Assembly (NCBI GenBank): GCA_023409265.1
Contig: JAEYHZ010000007.1
Coordinates: 1 to 64,000, forward strand
Source of the DNA: Bacillota bacterium
Lineage (GTDB): Bacteria; Bacillota; Clostridia; Acetivibrionales; DSM-1351
Direction: 5' to 3'
Length of the DNA stretch: 64,000 nt
Part shown: positions 41,060-49,000 of the stretch, in pieces
How positions within the stretch are numbered: position 1 is the first letter of the stretch
Layout of the letters: every line of letters starts with the position of its first letter
The notes under the pieces: generated by a model
What the model was told of the DNA's origin: nothing
What the model saw: the letters and a program-made list of their open reading frames with translations, nothing else
Database searches by the model: none
Translations under genes and position numbers: made by a program

Positions 41060-41554
41060 ATGAACAGAAAAACCATTACTTTTTTATTAATCCTGACAGT
41101 ATTTTGCACAGTGATACCGGCAGGCCTTTTTTTCACACATGAGTCACCTCAGCAAATAATGGCCGAGAACTTTCTGACCAGGCTGCTTACGGTTTCTGAT
41201 TACACTGAATATAAAAAGTATACAAGTAACTATACAGGTGCCGATCTTGTGAACAAGCTAACAGAAGGCTACTCCAATTACTTCACTGCAGAAGGTTTCA
41301 CCCGTTTTAGAATTTCCCCTTTTTCAAGAATGTACCTGAGTAAGGCTGATGTAAGCAAATGTACATATCAAGTCAAAAAGATTTATCTGAAAAAGCAGCA
41401 ATTTGAGGACAAAAACCGCATGACCTATATTTTTGACGTCACTTTGAAAGTAACTGACAGCCAAGGAAATACCAGCGAAAAAATTCAAACGGGAATTTTG
41501 AATTTTATTAAAGAAAAGAACGAATGGAAAATAAATTCAGTTAGGTTATATTGA
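41060..41554 (+). CDS. signal-anchored protein of unknown function
   Basis: A 164-residue protein with an N-terminal hydrophobic segment (TITFLLILTVFCTVIPAGLF) that is a signal peptide or membrane anchor, followed by a soluble domain: a helix with YTEYKKYTSNYTGADLVNKL and a beta-rich half ending in the motif NEWKINSVRLY, typical of small NTF2-like or Peptidase-associated domains (weak inference). AAGGAGG precedes the ATG at 41060; the TTG at 41039 lacks a site. No cysteine for lipidation. Alone. Confidence 0.7.
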   Translation: MNRKTITFLLILTVFCTVIPAGLFFTHESPQQIMAENFLTRLLTVSDYTEYKKYTSNYTGADLVNKLTEGYSNYFTAEGFTRFRISPFSRMYLSKADVSKCTYQVKKIYLKKQQFEDKNRMTYIFDVTLKVTDSQGNTSEKIQTGILNFIKEKNEWKINSVRLY

Positions 41555-41659
41555 TAGATTTCCTTCTTTCAAGATATTTACAATTACACTTAAGAATGAT
41601 AAAATAGCATCAGCTGATTTAGCTAAATTAGCTAATATAATCAAAGGGTACACTTAGAT

Positions 41660-42391
41660 ATGATTATAACTGCAACTGAACTCAAAAATAATCTTGGAAA
41701 ATACCTCCGTGCTGCAGAAAGAGAAGATGTTATCATTACAAGCAATGGAACTAAAGTAGCCAGATTGACCTCCTACGGGGATCCGGCAGCTGCTGACTAT
41801 TTTGAGCAAATTCTGAAAGAGCGTGCCGAAACTTATGCTCTTTACCCCAAAAAAGCTACCTACGAAGAATTTGTTAAAATTTCAGAAAATAGTGATGAAC
41901 GCTTTGAATATATTGATGGACAAATCTATCTGCTGGCTTCTCCGAGATATGAACACCAAAAAGTCCTGGGCGAGTTATATGGATTATTATACAACTCATT
42001 TAAGGGAAAAAAGTGCAAACCAATGCTGGCTCCTTTTGATATAACACTAAAGAGGAATCCGGAAAACACAAATGTCGTCCAGCCCGATTTGATGGTAATT
42101 TGCGATCTGGAGGATAACATAAATGATAGGGGCTATTACATGGGTGTACCCTCCCTGATGGTTGAAATTCTGTCTGAAAACAGCCGCGGCAAGGATTCTG
42201 TAAAAAAACTGGATCTATATATGTCAACCGGTGTCCGGGAATACTGGATTGTTAATCCCTTAAATAAAGAAGTAACTGTTTTTCTATTTGAAAATAATGA
42301 TGTATTGAAAAACGCAACCTTTAAAAACGATGAAAGAATAGTTTCTTATATTTTTGAGGGTCTTGAAATAAGTTTGAAGAATATATTCTAG
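41660..42391 (+). CDS. Phd/YefM antitoxin-like domain fused to a Uma2 family nuclease-like domain
   Basis: A 243-residue protein. Residues 1-45 have the Phd/YefM antitoxin pattern (MIITATELKNNLGKYLRAAE, then VIITSNGTKVARL). Residues about 66-243 are a Uma2 (DUF820) PD-(D/E)XK-type domain: ERFEYIDGQIYLLASPRYEH, VQPDLMVIC (Asp near 141), PSLMVEILSENSRGKDSVKK (Glu near 169, Lys near 183) and GVREYWIVNP. Phd domains normally neutralise a separate toxin, and Uma2 proteins are abundant, mostly uncharacterised nuclease-like proteins. Here both are in one continuous frame. AAAGGG lies about 12 bases before the ATG. Confidence 0.82.
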   Translation: MIITATELKNNLGKYLRAAEREDVIITSNGTKVARLTSYGDPAAADYFEQILKERAETYALYPKKATYEEFVKISENSDERFEYIDGQIYLLASPRYEHQKVLGELYGLLYNSFKGKKCKPMLAPFDITLKRNPENTNVVQPDLMVICDLEDNINDRGYYMGVPSLMVEILSENSRGKDSVKKLDLYMSTGVREYWIVNPLNKEVTVFLFENNDVLKNATFKNDERIVSYIFEGLEISLKNIF

Positions 42392-42437
42392 TAATTTAAC
42401 AGTATGTAAATTAAATAAATTGTTAAAGGATAAAGAT

Positions 42438-42899
42438 ATGGTTGGGGAAGTAATTTATCGCATTGCTAAAATTGAGGATGCACCGGAACTTAAATTATTG
42501 AATGATTTATTTAATGGAGAAAATAGCAATAGTGTTGGCAATATCAAGGAAGGTATTGCCAGAAATGATGCTGAAACTGTATTTGTTGCAGAAACTGATG
42601 AAAAACTGATAGGTTTCTGTTGTGGACAGTTGCTAAGATCCATATGCTATAGTGTTTTTTATGTGGAAATCACAGAAATATTTATTGACGAAGCATTTCA
42701 ACATAAAGGAATTGGAAAAGGCCTTCTGCACTTTGCCGAAGAATGGTATCGGGGCAATAATATCCATGACTTTCAGTTGTTTACCGGGTTGAATAATGTG
42801 AAAGCCCAACTGTTCTATGAACGAAACAATTACCATAAAGAAAATGATATTTTGTATAGAAAACGAGATGTTGGTTTTCTGAAACAAACATCTAATTAA
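42438..42899 (+). CDS. GNAT family N-acetyltransferase
   Basis: A 153-residue GNAT-fold enzyme: acetyl-CoA motif in EIFIDEAFQHKGIGKGLLHF and a final strand LFTGLNNVKAQLFYERNNYH. It resembles aminoglycoside 6'-acetyltransferase-like members, but the substrate cannot be told. The start is the ATG at 42438 (MVGEVIYRI) after AAAGGA. It follows the Phd-Uma2 gene by 46 bp and may be co-transcribed. Confidence 0.85.
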   Translation: MVGEVIYRIAKIEDAPELKLLNDLFNGENSNSVGNIKEGIARNDAETVFVAETDEKLIGFCCGQLLRSICYSVFYVEITEIFIDEAFQHKGIGKGLLHFAEEWYRGNNIHDFQLFTGLNNVKAQLFYERNNYHKENDILYRKRDVGFLKQTSN

Positions 42900-42941
42900 T
42901 AGCAATAAAGCTATTGGTAATCATAATCTTGGATAAAAGCC

Positions 42942-42980
42942 GGGCACCGATAAACGTGTTTCTTATCAGTGCCCTTGTTT
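42942..42980 (+). terminator. terminator of the GNAT gene
   Basis: GGGCAC and GTGCCC with inner GATAA / TTATC form a stem at 42942-42953 and 42963-42974 with one mismatch, followed by TTGTTTATT. Confidence 0.8.
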
Positions 42981-43039
42981 ATTATATTGCCCTTATGGAT
43001 TACATTACCCTTATGAATTACATTGCCCTAATGGATTAC
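42968..43039. repeat. 18-bp tandem repeat (4 copies)
   Basis: Units of the type ATTGCCCTTATGGATTAC start at 42968, 42986, 43004 and 43022. The first unit includes the 3' arm of the GNAT terminator, so the array may have grown from it. Confidence 0.85.
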
Positions 43040-43050
43040 ATAGCAAGTCT

Positions 43051-46000
43051 TTACATAATTGCTTCAACGGTATGAAACCTTCCGTCATCCACCAATTCAA
43101 TCCTGTTGCCTTCTATTGTTTTACCGTCCAGAATCATACTGGTGACTTCCCTGTTTTTATGGCTCTGATTCCTTACTGTTAATTCATAAACCGAAGAACC
43201 GAAAGTATAGTTCACAGAGTACTCATTTAATTTCTTGGGTATACAGGGATCAATAGTTAGAAAGCTTCCCTGCTTTTTAAGTCCGAGTATATGCTCAATA
43301 CCTATTCGGTACATCCAGCCGGCAGCCCCGGTATACCAGGTCCAGCCTCCTCGGCCTTCGTTTGGATAAACGGCATAAACATCAGCTGCCATTACATACG
43401 GTTCAACCTTGTAGGTCATTCGTTCCATATCTGTTCTGGAGTGATTGATGGGATTAATCATATTAAACAGCTCCCAGGCCTGTTCACCATTGCCCAGCTT
43501 TGAGAAGGCATAAATCACCCAAGTTGCGGCGTGGGTATACTGTCCTCCGTTTTCTCTTACTCCCGGCAGATAGCCTTTGATATAACCGGGATTTAGCTCA
43601 CTGTCATAAAAAGGCGGGGTCAAAAGTTTTATCAGGCCATTTTTCCTGTCTATCAGGTATTTCTCCAGGGCACTCATTGCCTCTTCAACTCTGCTTGCTC
43701 TGGCCGCTTGTGTTATTGCAGCCCAGGATTGTGCCAGTGAATCAATTTTGCCTTCGTCATTTTGTATTGACCCTAAAGGCGTACCATCATCAAAGTAGGC
43801 TCTTCTGTACCAGCTTCCGTCCCAGGCTTCTCTTTCAAGGGCTTCGATAATTTTATCAGCCTGCTGTCTATAGTTCTCCGCCCTTTCCGGATCCCCCATA
43901 TATATGCATAGTGGGACCATCCGCAGTAAAACCGAGTACAGGAACCAGCCCAGCCAGACGCTTTCTCCCTTCCCCCCTACTCCTATAAGATTCATACCAT
44001 CGTTCCAGTCGCCGCCGCCCATAAGAGGGATACCGTGAGGACCGAAGCCCAGACCCTTTTCAATGGCCCTGATACAGTGTTCATATACGGTTCCTGTCTC
44101 CTCTGCCACAGTTGGTATTTCATACCTTTCATGCTCATTATCTCCCAAAAGGGCGGATTTGAGATATGGCTCTCTCAAACTTAAAATTTCATAGTCACCT
44201 GTAGCATTTATATAATCACATGTTACATATGGCAACCATAAAAGATCATCCGAATATCTGGTTCTGATTCCGTTTGTTTTCTGATCATGCCACCAGTGCT
44301 GGACATCACCTTCTATGAATTGATGTCTGCAGTGAAGTAAAATTTGCTTTTTAGTAATATCGGGCATGGAATAAACCACTGCCATTACATCCTGAAGCTG
44401 ATCACGGAACCCAAAGGCACCTCCGGCCTGGTAATAGCCCGATCTTGCCCATATCCTGCAGGAAAGCACCTGATATTGCAGCCAGCCGTTTAATAAAATA
44501 TTCATAGTTTTTTCGGGGGTATTAACCTGAATTTGCTTCAGCTTTTTCCGCCAGTATTCCTTAACCCTGTTAAGTTCTGCAAAAGCCTTCTCAACAGTTC
44601 TGTATTTGGAAATCAGCTCTTTCAGATGTTCCGGTGTCTCCTGACCGAAAAGAAATACAATATATCTTGTATCGCCAGGTTTGATTCTGACCTGGGTTTT
44701 AATAGCAGCGCAGGTATCAAGTCCTGCTCCCACCAACCCCTTTAAATCTCCCTTCATACCCTGCGGACAGGATAAATTCATGTTTTCCCCAATGAAATCC
44801 GGCCTATGACCGGTGTAGGTTTTCTCTTCCCCGGAACAGCTCAGGAAGGCTCTTAAGCCTCTGAAATCAGAGCTATAAACATTCTCAATCAATAGGGAGT
44901 CCATTTCTTTATCAAAACTTGTAACGATATATGGAGCGGTTTGTCCCGTTTCTACTCCCAGTACCGGTTTAAGGTAGTAGGCTGCATCAATGACCGATTC
45001 CACGGCGGTTATATTTTTAAGACTCAATATACTTATTTTTATGGAATCCTCAACAGCGGCAAATTGTGTGAGTTCCTGCTCCAAACCGTGGCTTAAGTGT
45101 GTGAAAGTGGTATAGCCAAAACCGTGTCGTGTCACATATGCATGATTTTCTCTCACAGGCAGCGGTGTGCAGCTCCATACTGCTTCACTTGTGCTGTCAT
45201 GCAGAAAAACAATCTCTGAGGGAGGATCCATCACGGGGTCGTTTGCCCAGGTTGTAAGCTTGTTCTGGCTGCTGTTCTGATGCCAGGTGTAACCCCCGCC
45301 TGATTCGGTACATATGAATCCAAACTTGTCATTGGCGATGACATTTGACCAGGGTGCAGGAGTATAATCGCCTGCCTTAAGGCAGATTACGTATTCATCT
45401 CCGAATTCTGAAAAGCCTCCTATGCCGTTAAAATAGCTAAGCTTCTCAGTTATTTGTGCAATATACCCTTCCTCATGAGAGCCTTCAACCATGGTTTTTT
45501 CAGAATTGACCGGTTCCCTGTCTATCTGACCGGATAGAGGAGGTATGGCACTTATTTTGTTATGGGTTCCGTCATTAACTGCATTGGTTTCATTGTTATG
45601 GATTCCGTCATTAACTGTACTGGTTTCATTGTTATGGATTCCATCATTAAACGTATTTGCTTCAGTATTATAGATTCCGCCATTATTTCCGATTTCTCCC
45701 GGGTTTTGCATACTTATTGCATTCCTGGTATTTGCCGCAGCAGTGCCTGTCTTGGCTTTCCTTGAAGCCTGAATAACCTCATCGGTATCCAATGCCTCAT
45801 CAATAAGATCTCCTACTCCCAAATCAGCATTTATTATCAGCTTGGCACATGAAAACAATAAATTACGCTGTTCCGGATTCATCTGCCTTACATTTCTTAT
45901 AAATATACCGCCCCTTTTGTCCAGAAGATCACAGGATCGGCCTGAAACTGCCAGATCCCGAATCATTTCAAAAATCGGCTGAATATAAGATTCTTCATCT

Positions 46001-49000
46001 GTAATTAAGATTACCAGATCAAATATAATCCCTTTAAGCCTCATGAAATCGTGAAGCTTTAATGCCCATATAATTTCTTCAAAGCTGTCCCGGCTTTGGA
46101 CTGTAAGCAGTACTATGGGCAAATCTCCAGAAATTCCAAAAGGCCATAGCTCTGATTGGCTAAGGTTATTCCGGACAATGTATTGAGCCTGATTTCTTCT
46201 GTCAATTCCAAAGAGAAGTTTGGGAAGCAGTTTGAAATAGGCCCGTTCGTCATTGCCGCTTATACTGATAAAGCCGGCTTCAACGATGCTTCTGGTCCAT
46301 GCCATCTCAATAACTCTGTCAGCAGCACTGACATCGCTATATTTCTCAAGCATATCCAGCGCTACCCTTCTGGTATCACAGGTACCCATACAAAAGTTCA
46401 CAATGGCAGTTTCTCCGGGATCTATGCAAACTCTTATTCTCAAGCTGAAAACAGGATCCAGCACAGGCCCCACAGAGTTAGTAAGCGGTTGATCCGGCTC
46501 CATAGCTTTTGGCATGGATAGATTTCTATTCCGCCCTATAAACTGCGACCGGTCTGTTTCATACTCAATATTACCCTGCTGGACTCCATTTGTAGAAACT
46601 GTATGGTAGCCCCAGACAGTCTGCTTAACATCATCCCTTTTTCTTCTCATGGCCAGCAGACCATTATACTCATTTATATACTCTGTTTTTACAAAAAGCT
46701 TGCTGAAGGCAGGGTGTGCGCTGTCTGATTCAGGTTGGATAAGAACTACCTCCATATAACTTGTCAGTTCTATAACCCTCTTGGAATTACTGTGATTATG
46801 GATACTTACCCTTCTGATTTCAGTATTGTCCTCTGCACTGACAAGTATCTCTGTATTGGTTTCAATATTTCCCTCTCTTCTAATATATTCAGCCTTATGT
46901 GGTGAGAAAATCACCTTATAGTACTCAGGCTGAGAGTTTACCGGGTTATAGGTGGTTGACCAGTAATCGTTGGAATTCACATTTCTAAGATATATAAAGG
47001 CACCAATGTTTGCCATATAATCATTTGACCATCTGTAAACCGCCAGTGAATGGCATCTTGCGAAGCCGCTTCCTCTATCGGTCAGCATTACATTATAACT
47101 GCCATTGGTCAATAAATGCAGATTTGGTACTGTTGAGAATTTTGTATAACTTCTGATAACAGTCTCATCAGAAGTTGTCTGCTTCCTGTAAGTGAACAGC
47201 GGCTGCTCCCGATGTTCCTTTGAAATCATAACATGGGCAGGGAATTTCTCCTGTATAAGTGAATCAACCGCTTTTATCTGCGGGTTCAGATGGAAACGTG
47301 TCTGCATGATGTTATTCTTGAAATAGTTGACAAAAGCCAACATGCTCATACCCTGGTGATGGACCATGTAGCTTTTCACAATAGCGCACTTCTGGCCTTC
47401 CTTCAGTCTTGAATGGGTAAAGTCCAGTGCCTCGTACAGCCCAAACTTCCCTTCTGCTCCCAGATCCCGGAATTTTTCTATATTACTGCAGCACTCCTGA
47501 GGGGCTATATCAATTGCCATAATAGTTGCGTAGGGCGCTATTACAAGGTCATTTACCAATCCTCTCTTAAGTCCCAGAAACGGAACACCAAAGGCCCTGT
47601 ACTGATAATTCAAGGCAATATCAAAAGCATGATAGCAGGACTCTGATATTCCCCAGGGGATATTTTTGCTCTGTCCGTATTTGATCTGAGTGTTGACAAC
47701 AAAATTGTAGGTCTTGTCTATCAAAGTATTTGGATAGCTCTTGATAAGCAGTCTGGGCATAAGGTATTCAAACATTGTACCAGTCCAGGAAACAAGCCCC
47801 TTTTCTCCGTCCACCCTGGTCAATTTCCGTCCCAGCTTGAACCAATGCTGCTTGTTAACTTCACCTTTTGCTATGGCAATAAGGCTGGTTTGTCTGGCTT
47901 CTGATGCAAACAAATCATAATATGATTTACTTGGATGTCCTTCTTCAACGTCGTAACCAATGGCAAACAGATTTCGTCTGGCGTCATACAGGCTTTTAAA
48001 GTGCATTCCGTCAATTAGAGACTGAACCCTTTTTACTAAGTTTTCCAAATCACTCTGATATTTTTCAATTTTATTTAACATATCAAATACGGCTTCACCG
48101 TATTCAGAATACAGGTTGTGATAACTATCCATTGCTTCTGAAAGCTTTTTAACCCAATATCCTTTTTTATTGCCCTCAGCAAGCTCGTTCAAATATTTTG
48201 TAATAGTGGAATATAGCTGTGAATAGCTGCTCTCAAGGAGTTTATTAGGGGCATTCCAGGCCTGATTCTCACCGCTGTTATCACCGGTGCCTTTATTATA
48301 AAAGGCCAGTTTTCTAAAAATTTCTGTTTCAAAATATGGTTTCTCCCCGCCTATCTCTCTATTGCACAGTTCCAGCAAATCAAAGAATCCTTCAAGATTT
48401 TCAGTATCATATATGGGTTTATGTCCATACTGCCTCAGCCCTTCCTCCAATACCATCAGATAGCCTGCAAAATTCCCGCTGTCAACAGTGGATACAAATT
48501 TTGGCCGTAAAACCTCCAGGTTTATTGTATTATACCAGTTATACAAATGACCGTTCCACTTCTGCAGTTTGTCAATTGTATCCACTGTATTGGTTATCCT
48601 TTCTACAAGCTCCAGGGTATTGATATAACCCATATCTCTTGCCGCAAGTTGTGACACCATCAATAGCCCTATATTAGTGGGCGAAGTTCGGTGAGCTGCA
48701 CCTTTAAAAGGCTCCTCCTGGTAGTTATCCGCAGGAAGGTAATTTTCTTCCGGTCCGGCAAATTCATCAAAATAGCACCAGGTTTTTCTTGCAAGCAGAC
48801 GTAGTTCCAGAGATTTTTCATCTGTCAGTGTGTCAAGCTCATTATTTGAAGGCTTGCTTATATGAAAAGCAGTCCAGGGTGCCAGCAGCCAGACGATAAA
48901 GGCTGCCATAGTCAACCAGAAATCTCCCTGATACAGATATATACCAGATATTAAAATGACAGCACCATATACAGGAGAAATCCACATTCTCCTGTAATAG

